Assembly (NCBI RefSeq): GCF_003696305.1
Contig: NZ_RFFK01000006.1
Span: 1-64,000 of the forward strand
Length of the DNA: 64,000 bases
Direction of reading: 5' to 3'
DNA from: Pseudomonas sp. AOB-7
GTDB taxonomy: Bacteria > Pseudomonadota > Gammaproteobacteria > Pseudomonadales > Pseudomonadaceae
The translations under genes and the position numbers were made by a program. The notes under the pieces were generated by a model. It had not been told where the DNA came from and did no database searches. It was given only the letters and a program-made list of their open reading frames with translations. This document shows, piece after piece, positions 1 to 9,377 of the stretch; the first letter of the stretch is position 1, and every line of letters starts with the position of its first letter.

Positions 1-19
1 TGCCAAGATCGTCGAGTAA
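1..19 (+). CDS. tuf: Elongation factor Tu, C-terminal end (partial)
   Basis: The first bases read as the codons for A-K-I-V-E followed by TAA, in the frame expected for the C-terminus of EF-Tu. The rest of the gene lies upstream of the window. The identification rests on this short tail plus position, since tuf directly precedes rpsJ in Pseudomonas; a strong terminator follows. Confidence 0.7.
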
Positions 20-37
20 TCGGTTGATCCGTTAAAG

Positions 38-68
38 AGAAAAGGGCCCTTCGGGGCCCTTTTCTTTT
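38..68 (+). terminator. Intrinsic terminator after tuf
   Basis: A perfect 12-bp stem (38-49 with 54-65) closed by a TTCG tetraloop is followed by a T-rich tract. It separates tuf from the S10 operon, whose own promoter lies immediately downstream. Confidence 0.9.
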
Positions 69-83
69 GAACTGGTTAAAAGT

Positions 84-112
84 TGACACCCCCTGGGGCC
101 ATCCGTACAATT
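84..112 (+). promoter_or_regulatory. Sigma-70 promoter of the S10 operon
   Basis: A consensus -35 box TTGACA (84-89) is followed after 17 bp by TACAAT (107-112), giving a leader of about 57 nt before rpsJ. The leader is much shorter than the E. coli S10 leader on which L4 acts, so L4 autoregulation of that kind is not evident here. Confidence 0.85.
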
Positions 113-175
113 GCGCCTCCTTTCGGCGGGCGTAGTCCGTCCGCAGGGATTAGCAGCTTGGAATCTGAGGTCAAA

Positions 176-487
176 ATGCAAAACCAACAAATCCGTATTC
201 GGTTGAAGGCTTTTGACCATCGCCTGATCGATCAATCTACCCAGGAAATCGTGGAAACCGCGAAACGTACTGGTGCTCAGGTGCGTGGTCCGATTCCTCT
301 GCCTACTCGTAAGGAGCGGTACACCGTTCTGATTTCTCCGCACGTCAACAAAGACGCGCGCGATCAGTACGAAATCCGCACTCATAAGCGTGTGCTGGAC
401 ATCGTTCAGCCGACGGACAAAACCGTCGACGCGCTGATGAAGCTCGACCTTGCGGCAGGCGTGGAAGTGCAGATCAGCCTCGGCTAA
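176..487 (+). CDS. rpsJ: 30S ribosomal protein S10 (NusE)
   Basis: Encodes 103 residues starting [15 protein letters not shown], the normal length of S10. S10 sits in the head of the 30S subunit and also acts as NusE, partner of NusB in transcription antitermination; nusB lies at 41545 in this window. The ATG at 176 was chosen because the open frame further upstream runs through the promoter and leader. First gene of the S10 operon. Confidence 0.97.
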   Translation: MQNQQIRIRLKAFDHRLIDQSTQEIVETAKRTGAQVRGPIPLPTRKERYTVLISPHVNKDARDQYEIRTHKRVLDIVQPTDKTVDALMKLDLAAGVEVQISLG

Positions 488-570
488 AACCTGGCGGTTT
501 TAGTCGTGTAACGCTCTGAAATGGGCGGCCATAGCGGGTGAAAGCCCCGTACACTCATGAGGTTTACAAC

Positions 571-1200
571 ATGACTATTGGTGTAGTCGGTCGTAAGTGC
601 GGCATGACCCGCATTTTCACCGAAGAAGGTGTCTCCATTCCGGTCACGGTCATCGAGATCGAGCCGAATCGCGTCACCCAGTTCAAAAACGAGGAGTCCG
701 ATGGCTACCGTGCAGTGCAGGTCACTGTCGGCGAGCGTCGCGCCTCGCGCGTCAGCAAGGCTCAGGCCGGTCACTTCGCCAAGGCGAACGTCGCGGCAGG
801 TCGTACCGTTCTGGAATTCCGTCTTGAAGAAGGCGACTACCAGGCAGGCGATCTGATCAACGCTGAAATTTTCCAAGCTGGTCAACTGGTGGATGTCACC
901 GGTCAGTCCAAAGGTAAAGGCTTCGCCGGTACCATCAAGCGTTGGAACTTCCGCGGCCAGGACAACACTCACGGTAACTCCGTTTCTCACCGTGTGCCGG
1001 GTTCCATCGGCCAGTGCCAGACCCCGGGTCGTGTATTCAAGGGCAAAAAGATGTCCGGTCATATGGGCGCTGAGCGCGTGACCGTGCAGTCCCTGGAAGT
1101 CATTCGCGTAGACGCCGAGCGTAACCTGCTGCTGGTCAAGGGTGCCGTTCCGGGCGCTACTGGCGGCGACGTTATCGTTCGTCCGGCTGTCAAGGCGTAA
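571..1200 (+). CDS. rplC: 50S ribosomal protein L3
   Basis: A 209-residue L3 starting [16 protein letters not shown], a primary 23S-binding protein whose central extension reaches the peptidyl-transferase centre. The [15 protein letters not shown] loop contains the glutamine that PrmB methylates in E. coli; the residue after it is Cys here where E. coli has Asn. The frame is open 11 codons further upstream, but this ATG matches the family N-terminus and has TGAGG about 10 bases before it. Confidence 0.97.
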   Translation: MTIGVVGRKCGMTRIFTEEGVSIPVTVIEIEPNRVTQFKNEESDGYRAVQVTVGERRASRVSKAQAGHFAKANVAAGRTVLEFRLEEGDYQAGDLINAEIFQAGQLVDVTGQSKGKGFAGTIKRWNFRGQDNTHGNSVSHRVPGSIGQCQTPGRVFKGKKMSGHMGAERVTVQSLEVIRVDAERNLLLVKGAVPGATGGDVIVRPAVKA

Positions 1201-1214
1201 GGGGAGAATCTGAG

Positions 1215-1817
1215 ATGCAATTGAATGTAAATGGCGCTCAGGCGATCGAAGTGTCCGATGCGACCTTCGGTGGCGAGTTCAACGAGACCCTGGTTCACCA
1301 AGCAGTCGTGGCCTACATGGCCGGCGGCCGTCAGGGCACCAAAGGCCAGAAGTCCCGTTCCGACGTTTCCGGTGGCGGCAAGCGCCCGTGGCGTCAGAAG
1401 GGCACCGGTCGTGCCCGTGCCGGTACCACCCGTGGTCCGATCTGGCGTGGCGGTGGTGTGACCTTCGCAGCGTCAACCCGCAACCATGAGCAAAAGCTGA
1501 ACAAGAAGATGTATCGCGCAGCTCTGCGCTCCATCCTTGCTGAGCTGGTGCGTACCGACCGTCTGGTCGTGGTCGAAGACTTCGCCGTTGATGCGCCGAA
1601 GACCAAGACCCTGTTGGCCAAGCTGAACGGCATGGGTCTGAACGATGTTCTGATCGTGTCCGATGCTGTTGATCAGAATCTGTACCTGGCTGCCCGCAAC
1701 CTGCCGCACGTCGACGTTCGCGACGTTCAGGGTTCCGATCCGGTCAGCCTGATCGCGTACGAAAAGGTGCTGGTCACCGTTTCGGCCGTGAAGAAATTCG
1801 AGGAGCTGCTGGGATGA
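1215..1817 (+). CDS. rplD: 50S ribosomal protein L4
   Basis: A 200-residue L4. The basic, glycine-rich loop around residues 55-75 ([18 protein letters not shown]) is the extension that lines the exit tunnel. In E. coli L4 also represses its own operon; no matching leader structure is evident here. It follows rplC by 14 nt and overlaps the start of rplW by 4 nt (ATGA), consistent with coupled translation. Confidence 0.97.
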   Translation: MQLNVNGAQAIEVSDATFGGEFNETLVHQAVVAYMAGGRQGTKGQKSRSDVSGGGKRPWRQKGTGRARAGTTRGPIWRGGGVTFAASTRNHEQKLNKKMYRAALRSILAELVRTDRLVVVEDFAVDAPKTKTLLAKLNGMGLNDVLIVSDAVDQNLYLAARNLPHVDVRDVQGSDPVSLIAYEKVLVTVSAVKKFEELLG

Positions 1818-2113
1818 ACCAGGAACGCGTATTCAAAGTGCTGCTTGGCCCGCACATCTCCGAGAAGGCCACGGTTCTGGCTGACAAGCAAGGTCAGTTC
1901 GTTTTCAAGGTCGCTACCGATGCGACCAAGCTGGAAATCAAGAAGGCCGTCGAAAGCCTGTTCAGCGTGAAGGTTGAGCGCGTCACTACCCAGAACGTTC
2001 TGGGCAAGAGCAAGCGCACCGCTCGCGGTCTGGGCAAGCGTAACGACTGGAAGAAGGCAGTTATCTCCCTTCAGCCGGGCCAAGATCTCGATTTCACCAG
2101 CAGTGCTGAGTAA
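1814..2113 (+). CDS. rplW: 50S ribosomal protein L23
   Basis: A 99-residue L23 that binds 23S domain III at the mouth of the exit tunnel and docks trigger factor and SRP. Length and the motif [12 protein letters not shown] near the N-terminus are typical. Its ATG overlaps the rplD stop. Confidence 0.97.
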   Translation: MNQERVFKVLLGPHISEKATVLADKQGQFVFKVATDATKLEIKKAVESLFSVKVERVTTQNVLGKSKRTARGLGKRNDWKKAVISLQPGQDLDFTSSAE

Positions 2114-2127
2114 GGAAGGGGTGCATC

Positions 2128-2952
2128 ATGGCAATCGTTAAGTGCAAACCGACTTCCGCTGGCCGCCGTTTTGTGGTCAAGGTGGTCAACCAGGAGCTGC
2201 ACAAAGGCGCTCCGTACGCTCCGCTGCTCGAGAAGAAGTCGAAGTCCGGCGGTCGTAACAACAACGGCCGTATCACCACGCGTCACGTTGGTGGTGGTCA
2301 CAAGCAGCATTACCGTCTGGTCGACTTCCGTCGCAACGACAAGGATGGCATTCCGGCCACCGTCGAGCGCGTGGAATACGATCCGAACCGTACTGCTCAC
2401 ATCGCTCTGCTGAAGTACGCCGACGGTGAGCGTCGCTACATCATCGCGCCGAAGGGCGTGAGCGCTGGCGATCAGCTGGTAGCCGGCAACATGGCGCCGA
2501 TCAAGCCGGGCAACAGCCTGCAGCTGCGCAACATTCCGGTAGGTTCGACCGTTCACGGTATCGAGCTGAAGCCGGGCAAAGGCGCACAGATCGCGCGTTC
2601 CGCTGGCGCTTCCGCGCAGCTGATCGCCCGTGAAGGTGCCTATGTGACTCTGCGTCTGCGCTCCGGCGAAATGCGCAAAGTCCTGGCCGAGTGCCGTGCG
2701 ACCCTGGGCGAAGTCTCGAACTCCGAGCATAGCCTGCGTTCGCTGGGTAAGGCCGGTGCCAAGCGCTGGCGCGGTGTTCGTCCGACCGTTCGTGGTGTTG
2801 CCATGAACCCGGTTGATCACCCGCACGGTGGTGGTGAGGGTCGTACCTCCGGTGGTCGTCATCCGGTGTCGCCATGGGGCTTCCCGACCAAGGGCGCGAA
2901 GACCCGTGCTAACAAGCGCACCGACAACATGATCGTCCGTCGTCGCAAGTAA
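2128..2952 (+). CDS. rplB: 50S ribosomal protein L2
   Basis: A 274-residue L2 with the OB-like and SH3-like RNA-binding domains. The highly conserved motif [12 protein letters not shown] near residues 227-238 carries the histidine associated with the peptidyl-transferase region. It lies 14 nt after rplW within the S10 operon, with a clear GGAAGGGG Shine-Dalgarno. Confidence 0.98.
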   Translation: MAIVKCKPTSAGRRFVVKVVNQELHKGAPYAPLLEKKSKSGGRNNNGRITTRHVGGGHKQHYRLVDFRRNDKDGIPATVERVEYDPNRTAHIALLKYADGERRYIIAPKGVSAGDQLVAGNMAPIKPGNSLQLRNIPVGSTVHGIELKPGKGAQIARSAGASAQLIAREGAYVTLRLRSGEMRKVLAECRATLGEVSNSEHSLRSLGKAGAKRWRGVRPTVRGVAMNPVDHPHGGGEGRTSGGRHPVSPWGFPTKGAKTRANKRTDNMIVRRRK

Positions 2953-2968
2953 ATAGAGGGATACGACA

Positions 2969-3244
2969 GTGCCACGTTCTCTGAAAAAAGGTCCTTTTAT
3001 CGATCTTCACCTACTGAAGAAGGTCGAAGCGGCGGTGGAAAAGAACGATCGCAAGCCGGTTAAAACCTGGTCGCGCCGTTCCATGATCCTGCCGCAGATG
3101 GTCGGTCTGACCATCGCTGTGCATAACGGTCGTCAACATGTCCCGGTCCTCGTGAACGAAGACATGGTCGGCCACAAACTGGGCGAATTTGCCGGCACCC
3201 GTACCTATCGTGGTCACGTGGCCGACAAGAAAGCCAAGCGTTAA
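2969..3244 (+). CDS. rpsS: 30S ribosomal protein S19
   Basis: A 91-residue S19 (after Met: [18 protein letters not shown]) that pairs with S13 in the subunit head. It begins with GTG; no in-frame ATG gives the conserved N-terminus. AGAGGG lies about 10 bases upstream. Confidence 0.97.
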
Positions 3245-3255
3245 GGGGTAAGGAA

Positions 3256-3588
3256 ATGGAAGTAGCCGCTAAGTTGTCGGGCGCTCGCATCTCCGCCCAG
3301 AAAGCCCGCTTGGTCGCCGACCAGATCCGCGGGAAGAAGGTGGGCGAAGCGCTCAACCTCCTGGCTTTCAGCAGCAAGAAAGCCGCCGAGATCATGAAGA
3401 AAGTGCTGGAGTCGGCCGTTGCCAACGCCGAGCACAACGAAGGCGCAGACGTCGATGACCTGAAGGTCAGCACCGTTTTCGTCAACGAAGGGCGTTCGCT
3501 TAAGCGCATCATGCCGCGTGCCAAAGGCCGTGCTGATCGCATCGTCAAGCGGTCTTGCCATATCACTGTCAAGGTTGCGGACAAGTAA
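3256..3588 (+). CDS. rplV: 50S ribosomal protein L22
   Basis: A 110-residue L22 whose beta-hairpin (around [13 protein letters not shown]) forms part of the exit-tunnel constriction, the site of macrolide-resistance changes in other species. The start follows an AAGG ribosome-binding site, 11 nt after rpsS. Confidence 0.97.
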
Positions 3589-3601
3589 CGGAGTCGATCA
3601 G

Positions 3602-4288
3602 ATGGGTCAGAAAGTACATCCCGTTGGCATCCGCCTGGGAATCGTCAAGGATCACACCTCGGTCTGGTATGCAGATGGTCGCAATTACGCCGACTACCTG
3701 AACGCCGACCTGAAGGTTCGTGCATACCTGCAAGACAAACTAAAAAGCGCGTCCGTAAGCCGTATCGACATCGCTCGTCCGGCACAAACCGCACGCATCA
3801 CCATCCACACCGCTCGTCCCGGCATCGTGATCGGCAAGAAAGGTGAAGATGTTGAGAAGCTGCGTCAGGACCTGACCAAGCAAATGGGTGTGCCGGTGCA
3901 CATCAACATCGAAGAGATCCGCAAGCCGGAGCTCGACGGTATGCTGGTTGCGCAGAGCGTAGCTCAGCAGCTGGAGCGTCGCGTTATGTTCCGTCGCGCC
4001 ATGAAGCGCGCTGTACAGAACGCCATGCGCATTGGTGCCAAGGGCATCAAAATCCAGGTGAGTGGTCGTCTCGGCGGCGCTGAAATCGCCCGTACCGAGT
4101 GGTATCGCGAAGGTCGTGTGCCGCTGCACACCCTGCGTGCCGATATCGATTACGCCACCTACGAAGCGCACACCACCTACGGTGTGATTGGTGTCAAGGT
4201 TTGGATCTTCAAAGGCGAAGTGATTGGTGGTCGCCAGGAAGAGCTGAAGCCGCAAGCACCCGCTCCTCGTAAAAAAGCTGCTAAGTAA
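3602..4288 (+). CDS. rpsC: 30S ribosomal protein S3
   Basis: A 228-residue S3 beginning [15 protein letters not shown], with a type II KH domain containing the GKKGED loop near residues 78-83. It forms part of the mRNA entry channel and helicase centre. The open frame extends back into rplV, but the conserved N-terminus and the GGAG site fix the start at this ATG. The tail ends in a Lys/Ala-rich segment. Confidence 0.97.
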   Translation: MGQKVHPVGIRLGIVKDHTSVWYADGRNYADYLNADLKVRAYLQDKLKSASVSRIDIARPAQTARITIHTARPGIVIGKKGEDVEKLRQDLTKQMGVPVHINIEEIRKPELDGMLVAQSVAQQLERRVMFRRAMKRAVQNAMRIGAKGIKIQVSGRLGGAEIARTEWYREGRVPLHTLRADIDYATYEAHTTYGVIGVKVWIFKGEVIGGRQEELKPQAPAPRKKAAK

Positions 4289-4300
4289 GGGGTACGCAAA

Positions 4301-4714
4301 ATGTTGCAACCAAAGCGTACGAAGTTCCGCAAGCAGATGACCGGCCACAACCGTGGTCTGGCTCAGCGCGGTAGCAAGGTCAGCTTCGGCGAGTTCGCGC
4401 TGAAGTCTGTCGCCCGCGGTCGTCTCACCGCCCGTCAGATCGAGTCCGCTCGTCGTGCTCTGACTCGTCACGTCAAGCGTGGCGGCAAGATCTGGATTCG
4501 CGTGTTCCCGGACAAGCCGGTTACCAAGAAGCCTCTCGAAGTGCGGATGGGTAAAGGTAAGGGTGGCGTCGAATACTGGGTAGCCCAGATCCAGCCAGGC
4601 AAGGTCCTGTACGAGATCGAAGGCGTTTCCGAAGAGCTGGCGCGTGAGGCTTTCGCCCTGGCTGCTGCAAAGCTGCCGCTCGCCACCACCTTTGTTAAGC
4701 GGACGGTGATGTGA
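4301..4714 (+). CDS. rplP: 50S ribosomal protein L16
   Basis: A 137-residue L16 that contacts A- and P-site tRNA elbows. The run [15 protein letters not shown] is the conserved central motif. Its TGA stop overlaps the ATG of rpmC by one base (TGATG). Confidence 0.97.
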   Translation: MLQPKRTKFRKQMTGHNRGLAQRGSKVSFGEFALKSVARGRLTARQIESARRALTRHVKRGGKIWIRVFPDKPVTKKPLEVRMGKGKGGVEYWVAQIQPGKVLYEIEGVSEELAREAFALAAAKLPLATTFVKRTVM

Positions 4715-4905
4715 TGAAAGCGACCGAACTTCGTGAAAAAACCGCACAGCAGCTGAACGAGCAACTGCTCGGCCTGCTGCGCGACCAGTTCAATCTGCGT
4801 ATGCAGAAGGCAACTGGCCAGTTGGGGCAGTCTCACCTGCTCTCGCAAGTTAAGCGCGACATCGCTCGTGTGAAAACTGTGCTCAACCAGCAGGCAGGTA
4901 AGTGA
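4714..4905 (+). CDS. rpmC: 50S ribosomal protein L29
   Basis: A 63-residue L29 ([16 protein letters not shown]), a two-helix protein near the exit tunnel next to L23. A GTG one codon upstream would add one residue; the ATG was chosen from the family length and the stop-start overlap with rplP. Confidence 0.95.
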   Translation: MKATELREKTAQQLNEQLLGLLRDQFNLRMQKATGQLGQSHLLSQVKRDIARVKTVLNQQAGK

Positions 4906-4907
4906 TC

Positions 4908-5174
4908 ATGGCTGAAGCCGAAAAAACAGTCCGTACGCTGACCGGCCGTGTTGTCAGCGACAAGATGGACAAGACCATCACCGTTCTGATCGAGCGTCGC
5001 GTCAAGCACCCGATCTACGGTAAATACGTCAAGCGTTCGACCAAGCTGCACGCGCACGACGAGAACAACCAGTGCCACATCGGCGACAAGGTTTCCATCC
5101 GTGAAACCCGTCCGCTGGCCAAGACCAAGTCTTGGGCCCTGGTTGAAGTCCTCGAACGCGCAGTCGAAGTCTAA
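4908..5174 (+). CDS. rpsQ: 30S ribosomal protein S17
   Basis: An 88-residue OB-fold S17 ([23 protein letters not shown]), an early 16S-binding protein. A GTG two codons upstream keeps the frame open, but this ATG gives the usual length. Last gene of the S10 operon in the E. coli scheme; here it runs on to rplN after 23 nt. Confidence 0.96.
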   Translation: MAEAEKTVRTLTGRVVSDKMDKTITVLIERRVKHPIYGKYVKRSTKLHAHDENNQCHIGDKVSIRETRPLAKTKSWALVEVLERAVEV

Positions 5175-5197
5175 GGGCTAGGGGTCGGAGAAATTTT

Positions 5198-5566
5198 ATG
5201 ATTCAGACTCAATCCATGCTCGATGTGGCTGACAACAGCGGTGCACGTCGCGTCATGTGCATCAAGGTGCTGGGCGGCTCTCATCGTCGCTACGCCGGCA
5301 TCGGCGACATCATCAAGGTCACCGTCAAGGAAGCAATTCCGCGCGGCAAAGTGAAGAAAGGTCAGGTCATGACCGCAGTGGTCGTTCGTACCCGTCACGG
5401 CGTTCGCCGTGCCGACGGTTCGATCATCCGCTTCGACGGCAACGCTGCTGTTCTGCTGAACAACAAGCAGGAGCCGATCGGTACCCGTATCTTCGGGCCA
5501 GTGACCCGTGAACTGCGTTCCGAGAAGTTCATGAAGATCGTCTCGCTCGCCCCTGAAGTGCTTTAA
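5198..5566 (+). CDS. rplN: 50S ribosomal protein L14
   Basis: A 122-residue L14 ([24 protein letters not shown]), at the subunit interface near the factor-binding site. Preceded by a GGAG site. First gene of the spc group. Confidence 0.98.
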   Translation: MIQTQSMLDVADNSGARRVMCIKVLGGSHRRYAGIGDIIKVTVKEAIPRGKVKKGQVMTAVVVRTRHGVRRADGSIIRFDGNAAVLLNNKQEPIGTRIFGPVTRELRSEKFMKIVSLAPEVL

Positions 5567-5577
5567 GGAGATCCGAC

Positions 5578-5892
5578 ATGCAAAAGATTCGTCGTGACGA
5601 CGAGATCATCGTGATCGCCGGCAAAGACAAAGGTAAGCGTGGCAAGGTGCTCAAGGTTCTCGCTGACGACCGTCTGGTCGTTGGCGGCATCAACCTGGTG
5701 AAGCGCCATACCAAGCCGAACCCGATGTCGGGCGTTCAAGGCGGTATCGTCGAGAAAGAAGCGCCGCTGCACGCTTCCAACGTTGCCATCTTCAACTCTG
5801 AGACCAACAAGGCTGACCGCGTTGGCTTCAAGATCGAAGACGGCAAGAAAATTCGTGTCTTCAAGTCCACCCAGAAGCCGGTTGGCGCTTGA
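5578..5892 (+). CDS. rplX: 50S ribosomal protein L24
   Basis: A 104-residue L24 with a KOW motif near the N-terminus ([17 protein letters not shown]). It initiates 50S assembly and lies by the exit tunnel. AAGGAG precedes the ATG. Confidence 0.97.
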   Translation: MQKIRRDDEIIVIAGKDKGKRGKVLKVLADDRLVVGGINLVKRHTKPNPMSGVQGGIVEKEAPLHASNVAIFNSETNKADRVGFKIEDGKKIRVFKSTQKPVGA

Positions 5893-5911
5893 GAATCATA
5901 GGTAAAACACC

Positions 5912-6451
5912 ATGGCACGACTGAAAGAGATTTACCGGAAGGAAATCGCGCCCAAGCTGAAGGAAGAACTGAAGCTGGCGAACGTGATGGAAGTTCCGCG
6001 CATCACCAAGATCACCCTGAACATGGGCCTGGGCGAAGCGATCGGTGACAAGAAAGTCATCGAGAACGCGGTTGCCGACCTCGAGAAGATCACCGGTCAG
6101 AAAGTCGTCGTGACTCATGCCCGCAAATCGATCGCCGGTTTCAAGGTTCGTGAAGGTTGGCCGATTGGCGTCAAGGTCACTCTGCGTCGCGAGCGTATGT
6201 ACGAGTTCCTGGATCGTCTGCTGTCCATCTCCCTGCCGCGCGTGCGTGACTTCCGCGGCCTGAATGCCAAGTCCTTCGACGGCCGCGGCAACTACAGCAT
6301 GGGCGTGAAAGAGCAGATCATCTTCCCGGAAATCGATTACGACAAAATCGATGCGCTGCGTGGTCTGGACATCACCCTGACTACCACTGCCCGTAACGAT
6401 GATGAAGGCCGCGCCCTGCTGCGTGCTTTCAACTTCCCGTTCCGCAACTGA
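5912..6451 (+). CDS. rplE: 50S ribosomal protein L5
   Basis: A 179-residue L5 that binds 5S rRNA in the central protuberance. In E. coli the S8 autoregulatory site lies at the start of rplE; the same control cannot be judged here, and in this genome rpsH has a separate promoter (see 6833). Confidence 0.97.
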   Translation: MARLKEIYRKEIAPKLKEELKLANVMEVPRITKITLNMGLGEAIGDKKVIENAVADLEKITGQKVVVTHARKSIAGFKVREGWPIGVKVTLRRERMYEFLDRLLSISLPRVRDFRGLNAKSFDGRGNYSMGVKEQIIFPEIDYDKIDALRGLDITLTTTARNDDEGRALLRAFNFPFRN

Positions 6452-6465
6452 TCGGAGTCTGGAAC

Positions 6466-6771
6466 ATGGCCAAGACAAGCATGAAGAACCGCGAGCTGAA
6501 GCGTCAGCAAACGGTTGCCAAGTACGCCAAGAAGCGTGCCGAGCTGAAAGCCACCATCGCCAATCCGAACACCAGTCCGGAAGCGCGTTGGGAAGCCCAG
6601 GTCGCTCTGCAGAAGCAGCCGCGTGACGCCAGCGCCTCGCGCCTGCGTAACCGCTGCCGCATCACCGGCCGTCCGCACGGCGTTTACCGCAAGTTCGGTC
6701 TGTCGCGTAACAAGCTGCGTGAAGCCGCCATGCGCGGCGACGTACCGGGTCTGGTGAAAGCCAGCTGGTAA
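6466..6771 (+). CDS. rpsN: 30S ribosomal protein S14 (zinc-free, long form)
   Basis: A 101-residue S14 of the long form without zinc. It has a single Cys ([12 protein letters not shown]), so it lacks the CxxC pairs of the short zinc form. It is the last gene before a cluster of three hairpins that interrupts the spc operon. Confidence 0.97.
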   Translation: MAKTSMKNRELKRQQTVAKYAKKRAELKATIANPNTSPEARWEAQVALQKQPRDASASRLRNRCRITGRPHGVYRKFGLSRNKLREAAMRGDVPGLVKASW

Positions 6772-6781
6772 GTCGAAACGG

Positions 6782-6807
6782 AGCCGGCCTCGCGCCGGCT
6801 TTGTTTT
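6782..6807 (+). terminator. Intrinsic terminator after rpsN
   Basis: A 7-bp GC-rich stem AGCCGGC/GCCGGCT (6782-6788 with 6794-6800) is followed by TTGTTTTA. It stands 10 nt after the rpsN stop. Confidence 0.8.
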
Positions 6808-6812
6808 ATCCG

Positions 6813-6846
6813 AATCAAGCCCCTTTTGGGGCTTGATTCATTTTTG
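6813..6846. terminator. Second hairpin after rpsN, overlapping a promoter
   Basis: A perfect 11-bp stem (6813-6823 with 6828-6838) with a TTTT loop is followed by CATTTTT. The last six bases of its 3' arm, TTGATT, also serve as the -35 box of the promoter predicted for rpsH. Confidence 0.7.
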
Positions 6847-6861
6847 ATCGGTCTCTAGAAT
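6833..6861 (+). promoter_or_regulatory. Sigma-70 promoter for the rpsH-rpmJ segment
   Basis: TTGATT (6833-6838) and TAGAAT (6856-6861) are separated by exactly 17 bp. The promoter lies inside and just after the second hairpin and would give a leader of about 88 nt before rpsH. Confidence 0.65.
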
Positions 6862-6913
6862 GTCCGGCTCTCCTGAGCCTGGCATTTTGCATGCCGAGCT
6901 TTTGGATGATCCC

Positions 6914-6936
6914 ACAGCCTTCGGGCTGTTCTTTTT
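6914..6936 (+). terminator. Terminator-like hairpin in the rpsH leader
   Basis: Stem ACAGCC/GGCTGT (6914-6919 with 6924-6929) with a TTCG loop is followed by TCTTTTT, 21 nt before the rpsH ATG. It lies downstream of the rpsH promoter, so it may act as an attenuator rather than a true end of transcription. Confidence 0.55.
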
Positions 6937-6956
6937 GTATCAGGAGCGTCTAGCCC

Positions 6957-7349
6957 ATGAGTATGCAGGACCCGTTAGCGGACATGCTAACTCGTATCCG
7001 TAATGCCCAGATGGCTGAAAAGTCCGTCGTAAGCATGCCGTCTTCCACGCTGAAGGTGGCTGTAGCCAAAGTTCTGAAGGACGAAGGTTATATTGCGGGT
7101 TATCAGATCAGCGGCGAAGCCAAGCCGCAGCTGTCCATCGAGCTGAAGTACTTCGAAGGCCGTCCGGTCATCGAGGAAGTCAAGCGCGTGAGCCGTCCCG
7201 GCCTTCGCCAGTACAAATCCGTCGACGATCTGCCGAAAGTTCGCGGCGGTCTCGGTGTCTCCATCGTCTCCACCAACAAGGGTGTGATGACGGACCGCGC
7301 TGCGCGCGCTGCCGGTGTCGGCGGCGAAGTGCTCTGCACCGTGTTCTAA
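6957..7349 (+). CDS. rpsH: 30S ribosomal protein S8
   Basis: A 130-residue S8 ([18 protein letters not shown]) that binds helix 21 of 16S rRNA. In E. coli S8 represses the spc operon. Here the gene is separated from rpsN by 185 bp holding two terminators, a promoter and a further hairpin; CAGGAG precedes the ATG. Confidence 0.98.
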   Translation: MSMQDPLADMLTRIRNAQMAEKSVVSMPSSTLKVAVAKVLKDEGYIAGYQISGEAKPQLSIELKYFEGRPVIEEVKRVSRPGLRQYKSVDDLPKVRGGLGVSIVSTNKGVMTDRAARAAGVGGEVLCTVF

Positions 7350-7361
7350 GGGGGGATAAGC

Positions 7362-7895
7362 ATGTCTCGCGTTGCTAAGAACCCCGTAGTGCTGCCTGCC
7401 GGTGTCGAGGTCAAACTCGCCGGTCAGCAGCTCTCGGTGAAGGGCGCCAAGGGCGCTCTCGAACTGAACGTACACTCGTCCGTGGAAGTGATCCAGGAAG
7501 GCAGCGAGCTGCGTTTCGCCGCTCGTAATGGCGATCAGCAGAACCGCGCCATGGCCGGCACCACTCGTGCTCTGGTCAACAACATGGTCATCGGCGTCAG
7601 CCAAGGCTTCGAGCGCAAGCTGCAGCTGGTCGGCGTGGGCTACAAAGCTCAAGCCAAAGGCCAGGTGCTGAACCTCGCGCTGGGCTTCTCCCACCCGATC
7701 GACTACGAACTGCCGGCAGGCGTCGTAGCCGAAACCCCGAACCAGACCGAAATCCTGATCAAGGGTATCGACAAGCAACTGGTGGGTCAGGTGGCTGCGG
7801 AGATCCGTGACTTCCGTCGTCCTGAGCCTTACAAGGGCAAAGGCGTTCGTTACGCGGATGAAGTCGTCCGTCGTAAAGAAGCCAAGAAGAAGTAA
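7362..7895 (+). CDS. rplF: 50S ribosomal protein L6
   Basis: A 177-residue L6 with two repeated L6 folds, located at the base of the L7/L12 stalk near the sarcin-ricin loop. The C-terminal motif [16 protein letters not shown] is typical. Confidence 0.98.
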   Translation: MSRVAKNPVVLPAGVEVKLAGQQLSVKGAKGALELNVHSSVEVIQEGSELRFAARNGDQQNRAMAGTTRALVNNMVIGVSQGFERKLQLVGVGYKAQAKGQVLNLALGFSHPIDYELPAGVVAETPNQTEILIKGIDKQLVGQVAAEIRDFRRPEPYKGKGVRYADEVVRRKEAKKK

Positions 7896-7906
7896 GGGGC
7901 TGAGAT

Positions 7907-8257
7907 ATGACCGACAAAAAAGTTACTCGTCTGCGTCGCGCTCGCAAAGCACGCCTGAAAATGCACGAGCTCGAAGCCGTGCGTCTGTGCGTGTACCGCT
8001 CTTCGCAACACATCTACGCCCAGGTCATTTCGGCCGACGGCAGCAAGGTTCTGGCCAGTGCCTCGACCTTGGACAAAGCACTGCGTGATGGCGCCACTGG
8101 CAACGTCGACGCCGCCAAGAAAGTAGGTCAACTGGTTGCCGAGCGCGCGAAAGCCGCTGGTGTGACTCAGGTTGCATTCGACCGTTCTGGCTTCAAGTAC
8201 CACGGTCGCGTCAAGGCGCTGGCCGATGCTGCTCGTGAAGGCGGGCTGGAGTTCTAA
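7907..8257 (+). CDS. rplR: 50S ribosomal protein L18
   Basis: A 116-residue L18, a 5S rRNA-binding protein of the central protuberance, with the conserved ending [21 protein letters not shown]. It lies 11 nt after rplF and 3 nt before rpsE. Confidence 0.98.
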   Translation: MTDKKVTRLRRARKARLKMHELEAVRLCVYRSSQHIYAQVISADGSKVLASASTLDKALRDGATGNVDAAKKVGQLVAERAKAAGVTQVAFDRSGFKYHGRVKALADAAREGGLEF

Positions 8258-8260
8258 GTT

Positions 8261-8761
8261 ATGGCAAATAACGACCAAAAGCGCGACGAAGGCTATATCG
8301 AGAAGCTGGTCCAGGTTAACCGCGTTGCCAAGACCGTAAAGGGTGGCCGTATCTTCACCTTCACCGCGCTGACCGTGGTGGGTGATGGCAAGGGTCGCGT
8401 CGGTTTCGGCCGTGGCAAGTCCCGCGAAGTGCCGGCCGCCATCCAGAAGGCGATGGAAGCTGCGCGTCGCAACATGATCCAGGTGGATCTGAACGGCACC
8501 ACTCTGCAGTACCCGATCAAGTCCGCTCATGGCGCCTCCAAGGTGTACATGCAGCCGGCTTCGGAAGGTACCGGCATCATCGCCGGCGGCGCCATGCGTG
8601 CCGTGCTGGAAGTGGCGGGTGTGCAGAACGTTCTGGCCAAGTGCTACGGCTCGACCAACCCGGTGAACGTGGTTCACGCCACCTTCAAGGGTCTGAAGAC
8701 CATGCAGTCTCCGGAATCCGTTGCAGCCAAGCGTGGCAAGAGCGTCGAGGAGATTCTCTAA
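8261..8761 (+). CDS. rpsE: 30S ribosomal protein S5
   Basis: A 166-residue S5 with an N-terminal double-stranded-RNA-binding domain and a C-terminal domain. The loop [19 protein letters not shown] holds the spectinomycin-contact region and looks wild-type. S5 shapes the mRNA entry channel and decoding fidelity. Confidence 0.98.
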   Translation: MANNDQKRDEGYIEKLVQVNRVAKTVKGGRIFTFTALTVVGDGKGRVGFGRGKSREVPAAIQKAMEAARRNMIQVDLNGTTLQYPIKSAHGASKVYMQPASEGTGIIAGGAMRAVLEVAGVQNVLAKCYGSTNPVNVVHATFKGLKTMQSPESVAAKRGKSVEEIL

Positions 8762-8763
8762 CC

Positions 8764-8943
8764 ATGGCTAATACCGTCAAAGTGACTCTGATCAAGAGCA
8801 CCAATGGCCGCCTGGCCAATCACAAAGCTTGCGTCAAGGGCCTCGGCCTGCGTCGCATCGGTCACACCGTAGAGGTTCTGGATACTCCGGAAAACCGCGG
8901 CATGATCAACAAGGCTTACTACCTGCTGAAGGTGGAGGGTTAA
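8764..8943 (+). CDS. rpmD: 50S ribosomal protein L30
   Basis: A 59-residue short bacterial L30 ([16 protein letters not shown]). The ATG two bases after the rpsE stop was chosen because the longer open frame would overlap most of the end of rpsE. Confidence 0.96.
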   Translation: MANTVKVTLIKSTNGRLANHKACVKGLGLRRIGHTVEVLDTPENRGMINKAYYLLKVEG

Positions 8944-8945
8944 TC

Positions 8946-9377
8946 ATGCAACTGAACGATCTGCGTTCCGCGCCGGGTGCCCGTCGCGAGAAGCACCGTC
9001 CGGGCCGTGGTATCGGCAGCGGTCTGGGCAAGACCGGTGGCCGCGGCCACAAGGGTCAGACCTCCCGCTCCGGTGGCTCCATTGCTCCGGGCTTCGAGGG
9101 TGGTCAGCAGCCGCTGCACCGCCGTCTGCCGAAGTTCGGCTTCGTCTCCCTGAAGGCTATGGATCGCGCCGAAGTGCGTACCTCCGAGCTGAACAAGGTG
9201 GAAGGCGTCGTCACTCTGCAGGCGCTGAAGGATGCCAATCTGGTCGGCCAACACGTACAGCGCGTAAAAGTCATGCTGTCCGGTGAGGTTACCCGTGCGG
9301 TCACCCTGAAAGGTATCGCCGCCACCAAGGGTGCGCGCGCGGCTATCGAAGCAGCTGGCGGTAAGTTCGAGGACTAA
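8946..9377 (+). CDS. rplO: 50S ribosomal protein L15
   Basis: A 143-residue L15 ([21 protein letters not shown]) with the glycine/arginine-rich N-terminal extension that threads through 23S rRNA. The ATG lies 2 nt after the rpmD stop. An in-frame upstream extension overlapping rpmD was rejected. Confidence 0.97.
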   Translation: MQLNDLRSAPGARREKHRPGRGIGSGLGKTGGRGHKGQTSRSGGSIAPGFEGGQQPLHRRLPKFGFVSLKAMDRAEVRTSELNKVEGVVTLQALKDANLVGQHVQRVKVMLSGEVTRAVTLKGIAATKGARAAIEAAGGKFED

